64,000 bases of DNA. It comes from Gamsiella multidivaricata. Taxonomy: Eukaryota > Mortierellomycota > Mortierellomycetes > Mortierellales > Mortierellaceae. The DNA lies in NCBI RefSeq assembly GCF_025024155.1, contig NW_026251790.1:62001-126000 (forward strand). Direction: 5' to 3'. The notes under the pieces are model-generated. The model saw nothing but the letters and a program-made list of their open reading frames with translations, searched no databases and was not told the origin of the DNA. The stretch's first letter is position 1. Each line of letters starts with the position of its first letter. Shown here in pieces: positions 35,600 through 47,065 of this stretch. A program made the position numbers and the translations under genes.

Positions 35600-36232
35600 T
35601 TAGTTGTCCTCGAGATCCATGACGGGAAGACGCATGCGGGGATTAATGGCTTCTTTGAGGCCCATCACTGGGAGACGCATGCGAGGACCGACGGCTTCTT
35701 CCTCCATTTCCATGACTGGGAGACTCATACGAGGACCAACGGCTTCCTCCATTTCCATCACTGGAAGGCGCATGCGAGGACCGACGGCTTCTTCCTCCAT
35801 TTCCATGACTGGGAGACTCATACGAGGACCAACAGCTTCCTCCATTTCCATCACTGGGAGACTCATACGAGGACCAACAGCTTCCTCCATTTCCATCACT
35901 GGGAGACTCATACGAGGACCAACGGCTTCCTCCATTTCCATCACTGGAAGGCGCATGCGGGGATTGATGGCCTCCTTGAGGTCCATGACAGGGAGTCGCA
36001 TGCGAGGGCCGACGGCTTCTTCCTCCATTTTCATCACTGGGAGACTCATACGAGGACCAACAGCTTCCTCCATTTCCATGACTGGAAGACGCATACGAGG
36101 ATTGATAGCCTCCTTGAGGTCCATGACTGGGAGACGCATACGGGGATTGATAGCCTCAGGGTTAATCGGCAAAGCCTGGACACCAGCAATGGTGAGGATG
36201 GCTGCAGCAATCAGAGTGATCTGGATCTTCAT
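35600..36232 (-). CDS. Family B secreted tandem-repeat protein, copy B3 (12 repeats)
   Basis: 210 residues with the same signal peptide as B2 and 12 repeat units. Units 1-7 match B2; units 8-12 differ in number and type, including a VMGLKEAI variant and a last unit ending DLEDN. The promoter side is the mirror copy of B2 (TATA-like tatttat on plus, 36441-36447). Array divergence begins where the inverted repeat ends, so either a duplication boundary or the end of a gene-conversion tract lies inside the coding repeats. No Cys, aromatic residues or dibasic sites. Function unknown. Confidence 0.8.
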   Translation of the reverse strand: MKIQITLIAAAILTIAGVQALPINPEAINPRMRLPVMDLKEAINPRMRLPVMEMEEAVGPRMSLPVMKMEEEAVGPRMRLPVMDLKEAINPRMRLPVMEMEEAVGPRMSLPVMEMEEAVGPRMSLPVMEMEEAVGPRMSLPVMEMEEEAVGPRMRLPVMEMEEAVGPRMSLPVMEMEEEAVGPRMRLPVMGLKEAINPRMRLPVMDLEDN

Positions 36233-39100
36233 GGTGTATGACGTGTAGGTATATGTATCGAGTGCGGGATTAGTGATGAGGTCGAGTGTTCGTTAAGCGG
36301 AGAACGACTGTGGGTGTTGAGCAACAGAGGGCGGTAGTCGCGAAGAGAGAGCGAGAGGAGGGGAGTAGTGGTAGTAAGGATGAAATGGGACGTTGAGTCT
36401 GAGGAATAGAAAAGACTGGAAACCTGGCGGGAAGAGCTAGTATTTATGTGCGAAAGCGCATCAATGGCCCTGTCCTACTCGAGGGCCGAGACACAATCGG
36501 CTGCGATGCACACACATCGTTTGTAACACCTTTTTTCTTCGGAGGGATCATCCACGCGCAGGGACAGGCACGGGCACGGATACAGGCACAGGCACAGGCG
36601 CAGGGACGTGAGACACTATCTCAGGTCCTCTTGGTCATCCTATAGCTGTCTAACACCGTTTCCGACGCACAGCCATCCTGTGTAGCGTGCAGGGTGTCGC
36701 TTTCAAACATTTCAAACATTGACCGGTGAATACGCGCCTGTCTCTGCATCGGAGACAAAGGTCCGTGGGGAGGGATGGACCATGAGCTTGCATGCGACTC
36801 TGACACTCCATTCGGGTTATAATAATGCACCGTGGCTGGGAAAGCGCCTCTTCTTTTTCCTTATTGTCTTTGGCTCTCTGTGGAACAGACAAGGGGCTCG
36901 TTCACCCCGCAAGGGCCCTGAGTCTGTGCGACCTGCGTGCTGCAGCCGTGCAAGGACAGACGGCCCATTTAAGGTTGCGGATGTATCTCGAAATAAGGCC
37001 GCGATCCGAGCACAAACATCCGCCCTCCCCGCTGCGAGGACTGACACACCACTGACACATTCAATGGACTAGACTACAGCACAGTGCAGGCCTATACACT
37101 ATAACACTGACACACTGCTTATGTACACACCATGCGCACACACTCTCTGCTCTGCATTTCTTCCGAAAGCGGGAAACAGGGAGCGTATACTCTATTCCTC
37201 TATTCTTTGTCTATATTCTCTCTCTGCCCTTGCGAGCCCCCAGCGTTGCGATGTCTCGCTTGGGAACATTGCTCGCGGCCATTGCAACAATCGGGAGGTT
37301 TCTGATCACAGCCAAAAGCAAGAGCCTATTGGCACATTGCACGGCATGCCATCGACACTGTGGGTCCCTTCGAAACCGATCGTGGGCCCTTGCTTGTCTT
37401 GCCAGACACTATCGGGGCTAATGCAAAGGGTGATGCTAATTAGCGAGAGTCCTCTGGGTTGCACCGCATGCGATCGACTTGGCGGGGGACAGTTGAATTA
37501 GCGGGGGACAGTTGAATTGGCGGTGAATAGCCGTTCCGCGGATGTTCTCGAGACACGATCGGGTTAGGCAAGAAGAGGTAATTGTCTCGGAAGCATGCAG
37601 GCTGGATGCGAACATAACGGTCTGTTTTTGATGCATTTAGGAGACAATAGTACAGTGAGACCAGCAACGGACAGTGCTTGGGGATGTGCCTGGGAATGTG
37701 CTTGGGAAAGTGCTGTAGGAGGGATCTATGCCGAAGGTATGTAGATATAGCGTTGGCATGCATGAGGGCATCACCGTGGGTTGACAATCAGGCTAGGCTG
37801 GATCTTTGCAGGTAAACGTGGCACGAATGTCTTGCAAGTCGAACTCCGTGTCCAGGAACACTCGCGGTGTGGTTCATTGTACTATAGCGGACTCTGAGAG
37901 CCATGGCACTCGTTCTCGTGGGGTTGGATGGGATTGGATGGGGTTGGATGGACTTGGATGAGACCTTGGCTGGGATGGATGCAGTGGATGGGGTGCTATC
38001 CTTATGGGATGGACTGCTCGAGGGTATACATGATAAGGACAGCTTGGTGGCTCCATACTGTCTCTCTCCTCTGTGAAATCTCGTCGGTGAATCTCTTCTG
38101 CAGACTACTGAGTACGAGTGCTGCGAGCATGGCGACAAGCTGTTGCGTCCGCTGTTCTTGAAGAGGGACTGTTGCGCCGTGTCGGATGCCCTATGTCTTT
38201 GGTCTTTAGGCGGTGAGGCCATCACAGCAGAGTGCGAGATAGACAATGGATCACAGCCAATTCATCGCACAGCCATTGCATGCACCCTAATGCACAGAAT
38301 GTATTTCCAGCCGCAGAATGATCTTGCTAGCTGCAGAGGAAACGGCTAGAGGCGCTAGAAAAATGAACCAAGAGGAGACACAACACACCATTGGCAGTGG
38401 CACAGCAGCAGCACTGCTTTGTATGCACTCATGCACCTAAAGCCTCGGGAACAAGAAAAAAACAAGGGTGGCAATCGAGAAACCTGCCTTGGAGTACAGC
38501 CGGCCACGCTACAGTGGCGGGTGCATGTCATGCAAGGTCGATCGCGCTGTCTCCGCGCCTCTCCCTCCCTGCCCGTACGACGTAGAAAAGATATGTGTGC
38601 CTGAGAGGGAGAGGAGTATAGGCGTTCTAGGAAGGTGTAACGACATGGGGGGCGAGGGATGGGCGCACAACAGTGCATTGTACTCTTCAGAGCCTATTCC
38701 CCGAGAGACACTGCAATACATTTCCCCGGCGAGCGGTCTTTTTGTTTGTTTACTTCGATGCTCACAGCGGAGATGTGTCTCGCGGCCGTGCCTGAGCGGG
38801 GTGGATTTGCAAAAGCACACTGAGCCATGCGCATGGAAAACACAGCAGAACCATGGATGGGCCTTTGCACCGATCCAGCGATCATTCGGTCTAACGGCCA
38901 TTGGCATGCATCGAGCGGCACAGAGACATTCGTTCTCCCTGGCACATATGGCATAAATACAAGCTTCTCTCCCCCTGTTTTTTTATCTTTACCTCAAACA
39001 AGTTCTTCCTCATCCTCACCACTCCCTCTCCGCCTCGCTACCCGCACCTCTCCTCTTCACGCCTTCAGAAGATCTTTCTAGCCAACGGACACTTACTCAT

Positions 39101-39133
<33 letters not shown>

Positions 39134-39141
39134 CATATACC
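36233..39141. promoter_or_regulatory. 2.9 kb divergent promoter region of B3/B4
   Basis: Inverted copy of 19564-22472 with the same length (2909 bases) and the same short tandem motifs. TATA-like sites are at 36441-36447 (for B3) and cataaata at 38952-38959 (for B4). Confidence 0.6.
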
Positions 39142-39906
39142 ATGAAGATCCAGATCGTTCTGATTGCTGCAGCCATCCTCACCATTGCTGGTGTCCAGGC
39201 TTTGCCGATTAACCCTGAGGCTATCAATCCCCGTATGCGTCTCCCAGTCATGAACCTCAAGGAGGCTATCAATCCTCGCATGAGTCTCCCCGTCATGGAT
39301 ATGGAGGAAGAAGCCGTTGGTCCTCGCATGCGTCTTCCTGTCATGGAAATGGAAGAAGCTGTCGGCCCCCGTATGCGTCTCCCAGTCATGGACCTCAAGG
39401 AGGCCATTAACCCTCGTATGCGTCTTCCAGTGATGGAAATGAAGGAGGCTATCAATCCCCGCATGCGTCTCCCTGTCATGGACCTTAAGGAAGCTATCAA
39501 TCCTCGCATGCGTCTCCCAGTGATGGAAATGGAGGAAGAAGCCGTCGGTCCTCGCATGCGTCTTCCTGTCATGGAAATGGAAGAAGCTGTCGGCCCCCGT
39601 ATGCGTCTCCCAGTCATGGAACTCAAGGAGGCTATCAACCCTCGCATGCGCCTCCCTGTGATGGACCTCAAGGAAGCTATCAATCCTCGTATGCGTCTCC
39701 CAGTCATGGAAATGGAGGAGGCTGTCGGCCCCCGCATGCGTCTCCCAGTCATGGACCTCAAGGAGGCCATTAGTCCTCGTATGCGCCTTCCAGTCATGGA
39801 AATGAAGGAAGCCATTAATCCCCGCATGCGTCTCCCCGTCATGGAAATGGAAGAGGCTGTCGGTCCCCGTATGCGTCTCCCAGTCATGGATCTCGAGGAG
39901 AACTAA
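39142..39906 (+). CDS. Family B secreted tandem-repeat protein, copy B4 (15 repeats)
   Basis: 254 residues: the B1 signal peptide, LPINPEAI and 15 units (13 of 15 residues or the short last unit, 2 of 16). Compared with B1 it lacks one unit and differs in units 1-3 (VMNLKEAI, then an RMSLPVMDMEEEAV unit) and unit 9 (ELKEAI). It is followed by the same end, DLEEN. The CA microsatellite at 39103-39132 directly precedes the start context catataccatg. A poly(A)-like gcaataaatt lies near 40050. Function unknown; see B1. Confidence 0.8.
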   Translation: MKIQIVLIAAAILTIAGVQALPINPEAINPRMRLPVMNLKEAINPRMSLPVMDMEEEAVGPRMRLPVMEMEEAVGPRMRLPVMDLKEAINPRMRLPVMEMKEAINPRMRLPVMDLKEAINPRMRLPVMEMEEEAVGPRMRLPVMEMEEAVGPRMRLPVMELKEAINPRMRLPVMDLKEAINPRMRLPVMEMEEAVGPRMRLPVMDLKEAISPRMRLPVMEMKEAINPRMRLPVMEMEEAVGPRMRLPVMDLEEN

Positions 39907-42504
39907 GATCACAGCACCCACCGACCACACCATGCTCAATCACATAGGGTTCTTCATCTCATGAAGCAGTTTCTCTTCTGCCTTTCCCTACTATACCCAT
40001 CCTGCATAGCGATTAATTTCTCAGTTCTCATAATGCTAATTGTACATATTGCAATAAATTACTTGTCTTTTCAATTTACTCTGAACCACCTAAGAAACGA
40101 AGGATGCATCTCTGACATATTGAACATATGGGCGACTGAACTCGGCTTCCTCGCGCAAATGGATGGGGTGTCTGAGTAGGACAGTGGAAACGCGTGGTGG
40201 AAGAGTGTTGTGTCTCGCTGTGGTTTTATGTGTCCTCCTGTTGCCGCTCTGTACCTGAAATCGCCCAGCCATACAACGCCGCAAAAGCGGGTTTGCCATA
40301 AAGGTGGCCTCCAGCAATGCCATTGTTATCTGCTGCAGTGTACACAAATTCCACAGTCTCCCCTTTCATTCACCTGTTCACTTGCGAATTCTGGTCGGTT
40401 CCATGGTCTTTGGATTCAACATGCACAAATAAAGATAACGGTGATGGTCGGATTCATTTGCTCGGGCTGAGAACAAGCAAGGCGACGTCGCAAACATGGG
40501 CCTGGTTGACCCCATTCTTCAGGTTGAGATCTTGTCCAGAGCTAAAGAGTGACCTGGACTATGGCATACTGTGGCGATGGCCAGTACCGAGAGAGCTTGT
40601 GAGGCTATAGAACAGCCTAAAGCGGTGCTTTACGATTACATGTAAACGATAGTCTACTGCTGCTGCTGCTGTAAAGTCGAAAGAGTGGTGTCGTGGGTAA
40701 CAGTGCAGCAGCTGCGATTGGTTGGAATGTACTAGAAAGCGCCGCAGCATCTGGTGCCGGTTCGTCGCCTTTATTATTTTTTATTGACGCGTCTTTGCAG
40801 TGTTTAGTGGACGCGTGAGGCTTGTGACAGCTAAATAAAGACGGCCAAGAGGACGTGCGCGTAGAACTTGTCTCTTCCCTTTCTGCCCTGCCTTCTCCTC
40901 CTCCCTTCATTGGCCCCTCCCTTCATTGGCCCCTCCCTTCATCGGTCTCTCTCTTCCTGGTCGCCCTCCCTGGTCCGCCCTGTCAAGGTTGCTGAAAAAG
41001 GTAATGGTAATGATGTGCTTGGTCCGAGTCAAGATCGAGCAAGGCGGTGTTGAGCTACATGGGTGGAAAACACGTCACTCCCCAGCTCTCTGCTGGCCTG
41101 GGTTGTCCACGTACTGGCTACGGTGCGTCGGGCTCTTGGGGTTGGAAGCATGTCAGTACACCTTGGGCCAACACACTCACATCGCCGATGACCAGAACCG
41201 CAGGGGTACGTATCTTGTGCGTATTTCGTGCGGGGCTGTCTGCGCTTTAAGCGGTGCTCTTTCTGTTTCTTTTTGTTTGGCTTCGCAGACCTGGCTTTTG
41301 TCTTGAGAGACACTAGCTCCAGGTTCAAGTTGTCTTTCGGATGAAGAGCCGTCCATTTGGGTGACGAGTTGCTCTTTCGGGTGGCAGGCACGGGAGACAA
41401 CATGCACATGTACTTGATATGGGTGGAGCGAGCAATCCTTCATTCGTGCATGGCTTTGCCACTGGGGAACACAAGATCTTGGGCTGTTTACAGCTCTCAT
41501 TAACCACTACATTTTTTCTCAGCCTTATGACACCCAGTAGGCAACGTCCGATCTGTCCTCTTGGTATGGTTTGTCCACTACGCTATGATGGTTCGATGGT
41601 TTCTGTTCATTTTTCTTTAGGTTTCTTCTTGGCCCAACCTACAGCAGCAGGTTTGGAGGCCTAGGTGAGAAACGAAGACATTGCAATACTGCATATCCAC
41701 ATTCACAAGTATATTAGCTGTTCCATTAGCAACAACAATAAAGTGAAGAGAAGCATGAAGACACGCGTCCATAATGAGCTGCTTAGCCATTGAAACTGCA
41801 AGGAGGCTGCTGGTACTCGTCTGCTAGTGATGGGCTGCAAGGAGAACTACGAGTGAACCATAGCACGTACGGCCACATATGGGTCTCCATCTTCAGGAGC
41901 AGGCTTCTCGTATTCCCTATTGTATCCACTCAGTACAACGCGTAACATCACCCCATGTCCAGTTGCTCATGCTGCAATAAAGCGTTCGTCTTTACGATTT
42001 ATTCTTATGCGTTGTGGTATGGATCACCTCCATGATGGATACAGAGAGCAATATCCCATATGGAGCATCGACATTAGACCATAGCAGACCTCTGCGACCT
42101 CGAGGTCGTAGCTCCAGAGGTCCAGTGCAGGTCCACGAAGCAGCCTAAAATGGCCCACAGCACGGTATCTGTTCTCCGCCAAGTCATGAGCCCTGGTGGC
42201 GGACGCGGCTCCTGTCTCGAAACGACTCTACACACACGACCGTGACAGGATGTCTTGGTTATGCTCCACTTACAGTCAGTTCGGAATCACTCCACAACCC
42301 TGCAAACGAACGAACAAACCAATGAAGAGCAACCAAGCTATATCACGTCTCGACGGAAAGTGCGGGTAGGCACAGCAATCGGAAGCTTAACAGTGACCAA
42401 GATGTACGGGTTGCGAAATGCAGATGCGGATTTAATGGAGCAGAGCTATAATGTACACGGTATGGTATATGAGGCTACAGAAGCTGAGTGGCCATGGGGA
42501 TCTT
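39907..42504. other. Non-genic part of right arm between B4 and A3
   Basis: Mirror copy of 16159-18756. On the plus strand it shows the same possible unit: TATA-like ctaaataaag near 40832, CT-rich leader 40860-40985, short open frames to about 41665 and a caataaag site near 41975. No protein family recognised. Confidence 0.45.
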
Positions 42505-42693
42505 TTAAAGGAGACTGGGACCAGTGGCGATGCTATAGCTCGATTTTTTCATTGCCAGATCGATGACCTGATCGAGGGTCAGGAGGTTCGACTGGTTGGC
42601 AGTGCGGGTTGTTTGGATCGACGAGCGGGGGGTCTGGACTGGGGTCGAGGCAGCAGAGGAGGTCTTGTTCTTGTTGGACTTGAAGAAGGGCAT
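42505..42693 (-). CDS. Family A small Ser/Thr-rich protein, copy A3
   Basis: 62 residues. Differs from A2 by one residue (Thr for Ile in IQTTRTANQ). L-type promoter (atttata on plus, 42885-42891) with a 9-nt tandem repeat in the leader; arm-type 3' flank. Divergent from A4. Function unknown. Confidence 0.7.
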   Translation of the reverse strand: MPFFKSNKNKTSSAASTPVQTPRSSIQTTRTANQSNLLTLDQVIDLAMKKSSYSIATGPSLL

Positions 42694-43627
42694 GGCTGAG
42701 ATTGGGTTGTTGCTTGACGGAGAGGAGATGCTGTTGGTGATGATGAAGATCTTGAGTTGGTTGCTTGGAGTGCTTGAGTAGCTTGAGTAGCTTGAATAGC
42801 TTGAGTAGCTTGAGTAGCTTGAGTAGCTTAAGATGCTTGAGGTGTTGAGATGGAGAGCAGCAAGAAAGTGGGGAATGCAGACATATTTATACACACGAAA
42901 GGAAGAAGCACTGCGTTCTTTTTCGGAGGAAAAAAAAGAAAAAAAAGACAAAGAATAACCCTCCCAGAACAGGTGCGGTTCTTTCCAGGAGTGTGCAAGT
43001 CCGTTTGTGCACCTGCAGCGCCGTATGTCTCTTGGCCACTGTGTGTGTTCGGTATCCCCACTACGTGACATTGCCTTCCATTCTTAGCACCATTGGACCA
43101 TTGGGGCGATGGATGCTTAATTTGACACCGCGCAAGTGCTTGTTGTTGCCCTAATATGTCGTGCAACCCCTGGCGCGGCTTTATTTCTGGACTGGGCATG
43201 TTCTCCACTGCGTTCTCGGCAAATAAAATTGACATCACTGCTTCTTGAGAGCACATTGCCAGGGCGAGGAGTAGAAATGAGCGATGGCGGGGGGAGAATT
43301 AAGGTTGCCGAGCCAAGCGCGACAGTTTCTTCACGCTCCACTTCTCCGCTGGGTCCAGCTGCGGTCGTAGTTGGCGTCAAATGCGTGTGTACTATTGCTA
43401 TGCGCTGCGTTGTTGCTTGGCTGTCAAAGCAGTGCCAAGGTCCGAAGCACTCAGGGAATCATAGCGGACAGGGACGTATAAAAAGGACTACGGTTCTCTG
43501 TTTCTTTAAGTTCCTCATCCACAAACGCAACTGACAACAGTCCAAAGCAACTCCACTCAAGCAGCTCAAGGCTTCCATCATCACCAACAGCATCTCCTCT
43601 CCGTTAAGCAACAACCCAATCGCAACC
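42694..43627. promoter_or_regulatory. Divergent promoter spacer of the A3/A4 pair
   Basis: 934 bases. The L promoter faces A3 (arm side) and the S promoter (tataaaaa 43477-43484) faces A4. Same plus-strand orientation as the A1/A2 spacer, although the arm lies on the opposite side. It lacks about 21 bases, including the gcgggcccgcag palindrome, present in spacers 1 (about 15676-15690) and 3. Confidence 0.65.
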
Positions 43628-43828
43628 ATGTCTCTCTTCAAGTCCAACAAGAACAAGACCTCCTCTGCTGCCTCGACCCCAGTCCAGACTCCAGCCCAGA
43701 CCCCCCGCCCGTCGATCCAAACAGCCCGCACTACCAACCAGTCGAACCTGCTGACCTTCGATCAGGTCATCGATCTGACAATGAAAAAGTCAAGCTACAA
43801 CACGGTCACTGGTCCCAGTCTCCTCTAA
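43628..43828 (+). CDS. Family A small Ser/Thr-rich protein, copy A4
   Basis: 66 residues, the most diverged of the six close copies. It starts MSLFKSNKNK, carries a four-residue insertion that duplicates the TP motif (TPVQTPAQTPRPS), and changes the C-terminal half to LLTFDQVIDLTMKKSSYNTVTG. S-type promoter and type 1 3' flank, as in A5. The frame is kept despite these changes, including a 12-base insertion, which argues that the protein is under selection. Function unknown. Confidence 0.7.
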   Translation: MSLFKSNKNKTSSAASTPVQTPAQTPRPSIQTARTTNQSNLLTFDQVIDLTMKKSSYNTVTGPSLL

Positions 43829-44023
43829 CGAGGAGGTGCACGTCTCTCCAGGCATTCCCTCATATTCAACTCCGCATTCAACATCACATCAAATTGTACA
43901 ATAGTCCTGAAAATCCAATGCAATAAACGTATACCTTTGCGCAAATATAAATAAGCAACTGTTGCTTAACATGATGATTGGTTAATAGGATGCCAGAAGA
44001 TAGATCTATTTCGACTCAACAGA

Positions 44024-47000
44024 CTAGGGAGTGAATGTGATTGAGGTGGAGGATCGCAGTGCGGTTGTGCTCGAGGATGGTCGAGCATGCATCGACCCAT
44101 GGGACTGTGTATAACTCGAATTATCGCTCAGCATCTTTGTAAGAGGTGCGGGCGGCTGAGGGAACGCGCGGAAGGCTTCGAGACGTCGCAGACGCAGGCG
44201 GTATAGAATGTCGTCTAGACAATGCTCGATGCTGCAATGGTTCTTGATGATGGATATTTCTATGAAACGACAGTAGAGTGAAGCGTATTAGTAAAATACA
44301 AGGGCGAAAAAAAAAAAAGCAGAAGGGAGAGCTGAGGGAGGAAACACTTACTTGGCCATGTGGCACGTTCTCCTTTCAGGGTGGCATCAACCAGGAACTG
44401 GACAGTTGGATTGGTGACGATATTCAGATAGTCATCGATGCCGAGATCGGGCACAATCGTGATATCACCGTAGTAACGCTGCGACATGATCGCCTGCACT
44501 TTCTGGATCAGCTCAGGCATAATCCCGAGGATCGACATCTATGAGATATCCAAAGGAAAGAAAGGAAATGGCTGTTAGATACGAAATCAAACCATAGTAT
44601 GATACCTTAGGTTCCAAAAGTAAGCCATACTTGGTTCATTCGGTGCTGCAGCTCAAATCTCGCTTGGTAGAGCATCCAGCCTACAACTCGGTTGGTTGGA
44701 GATCGGGCTAGCGAATTGTGCAGAAACGGTACGATATATGGATTGACTTGACACACAATAAAGTGGTTCACGTTGAACAGCTCCGACAGTTTGTTCATCG
44801 GAAGGTCACTAGAAGAAAGTTGATGTCAGATTAGTCGTGTCCTAAGTAGGGAACCAAATATCTCCATAGCTCCAGAAGCTACTTACCCGTCGACGGATCC
44901 ATCGATCCAATGGTATCCTATCAAAGGAGTCCCAAAGTAATATAGAGAACGATTAGATTGACGCTTGAAGCACCGTATTAGAAAGTGAATTCCAGTCGAC
45001 TTACGTGACGGATTCCATTGAACCTCTTCTCCGTTTTTATCTTTGGCCATCAGAGGCGCCGAGTTGTAGATGAATGGAGCTGCGCAAGATGTTGCTCTAC
45101 CGATAGAAAGAGCGTTAGCACTGAGCACAACGCAACCAGGCCACGGCAGCCAAAGTATATATCGCACTTACACTGCAGACCAAATGAGGACATTGGGCGC
45201 AGTCAGGTAGTTCAAAAGTCGTGGCATTTCGAACGTCGCGGAAGTGCTCACTGTGACATTAAGGATACGTCTTGTTCTGTTGTATGCTTCCTGAAAGGTG
45301 ACATCTCCAATGTTGTCCTTCAATGCCGCTTTCAGCACCTGAGCGTCGAATAATGCACCTACGAGATAATAACAAGTATACAACGGTTTGAATGAGAAGC
45401 AATAACAGAGAGAGCCGGCATAGATAATGCTATGTTTTGTTTGCAATACCATTCTTCAAAAAGTGGATGAGTCTGGCCAGAACGTCTCCTTGCTCTTCAG
45501 GGGTGTGAAAAACGGTCTATGTCGTAAGCAAAGGTTGCTAGGTAGATTAGAAAGATGATGTCCCAGTAGTTAAACCAAGTCAACCGATGAATGCGAGAAT
45601 AGTGGGACTTACAAAGTTAAACTTTTCAAACTGGAGCATAGATGGGATTTCTTCATCGGTGCGCGTGCAAAGTATGGCCGCAATGATCGAACCGCACGAG
45701 GACCCAGAAATGATCCTTGGCAGCAGTTGGGTCTCGTAGAGCGTTTTGATGACTCCGATATGCATCAGGCCCATGGTTGCGCCTCCGCTGAGCAAGAGCG
45801 CCGTACGGCCAAATGCTTGACGAGTGTGGGTGAAGAACTCTAGCTTGGCAGCCATCGGAAAGTCATCGATCTCTGTATCGCAGATGATGTTGAGCTGCCG
45901 GATGACCTCAGAATTGTAATCCTCAATTAGACGCTTCGTCCCGATGTTGGTCTCTGCATACAATTGGGGTCGTCCCACATTGCCGAGGTTTCGGGAGAGC
46001 GAGGTACGGAGCAAGAAGATCATTAGGCCAAGATCGCCGGATTCTCGGGCCTTGGCCAATTGGGATAATCGCTCCTGCATTATCTCGTAGTCGTAATGGG
46101 GCGATCTGGGATCATTTTTCCACTTGTCTTTGCCTTGAAGTCGGTCCAGGATGGCGGCTGCTTCGGCCCATTGTTCGTAATTCGTGGCTGCTTTGAGCAG
46201 ATGGGTATAGTAGGCCTTGGGATCGCGCGATCGAAGTAGGGACTCGTAGATTTTCTATATACGTAGCGACATAGGACCAATTGTGCCATTATTAGATCTT
46301 TTGCCTTGGACTGAAGAGTTGAGAGCAATATGCAGCGCGGACGATCATGTGCCAAAAATCTAAGTGAAGACAGGGTGTGAAAGATATATATCTCCACAGG
46401 CAGCAATGAGCGTTAACGTCATTTGAAGGTGGTCTGCATACCTTTGACCAATGCTTGCCGACAGCATAAGCGACGGAGCTCACTGTGGAGGTGACAGTCG
46501 GGATTAGGCCCTTGTCCTGCTGCTGTTCTCTCTGCGTTTCCTGGCAATTATTCAACTCTTCCTCTTCCTCCTCATCGTGCCATCCGCCATTAGAATCAAA
46601 GGAGAAGGACCTTCGTGAGAGGTGTGGTCGTGTCTTTGGAAGGAGTGTGGCCCCTCCGCTGCTATGTTTCTCCAGGTCCTTATCGTTAATGTGTTTGAGT
46701 CGACTCTTCAGCTGGCTGGGGAGGTCATTCAGCATTTTAGCACGAGTGTGGGTGTTGAGGCGTGCCAATGTCAAGGGTTGATCCTCTTCACTGTCGTCAT
46801 CCATTAGCATCTCTCTGCGGATCACGATTTCCCCATGGTCAAAGTCTCCTTCCACGATGCCCTCGTCCTCCTCCTCGTCTTCCTCCCCCTCGTCATCGTC
46901 TCCACCATCATCGTCCTCTTCATCTTCGTCGATATCGAACTCATACAGACTGGGTGGGCCTGTACTACAATGATCAGAATATGGGAAAGGAAGGTTGGTT

Positions 47001-47065
47001 TCGGAGATACATAGATCATAATCCTCGTCCATAACGGGGACCACATTTGGCGAAGTCCTGCTCAT
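44024..47065 (-). CDS. Patatin-type triacylglycerol lipase (TGL3/4/5, SDP1-like)
   Basis: Nine exons join in frame to 747 residues: 47065-46442, 46254-45613, 45516-45450, 45358-45172, 45096-45005, 44917-44887, 44808-44631, 44538-44352 and 44259-44024. It should hydrolyse triacylglycerol at lipid droplets. An acidic, disordered N-terminus (about residues 40-70 almost all Asp/Glu) precedes the family block ESLLRSRDPKAYYTHLL...NYEQWAEAAAILDRL. The patatin domain follows: oxyanion loop LLLSGGATMGLMHIGV, nucleophile motif SGSSCGSI (Ser near residue 394), and the catalytic Asp in HWIDGSVDGDLPM, assembled over exons 5-7. NVNHFIVCQVNPYIVPF is typical of this subfamily. The 187-nt first intron contains another possible acceptor (46360), but only the chosen join keeps the frame. 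The oxyanion loop reads GGATMG instead of the more usual GGGTFG. Confidence 0.85.

Larger units (their letters stand above)
35802..42793. repeat. Right arm of the 7 kb inverted repeat
   Basis: Reverse complement of the left arm (15870-22903). Carries B3, the 2.9 kb B spacer, B4, the 2.6 kb non-genic segment and A3, in mirror order. Differences I can see are confined to the A and B coding arrays and the A leaders. The two arms face each other across a 12.7-12.9 kb core. Confidence 0.85.

Noticed and set aside
15870..42793. Arms as LTRs or a composite transposon
   Set aside because: The arms are inverted, not direct. They contain no reverse transcriptase, integrase or transposase, and the core holds ordinary host genes.
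46360..46441. 82-nt first intron in the lipase, with an extra exon reading DFWHMIVRAAY
   Set aside because: This acceptor breaks the frame; the join to 46254 keeps it and leads directly into the conserved family block.
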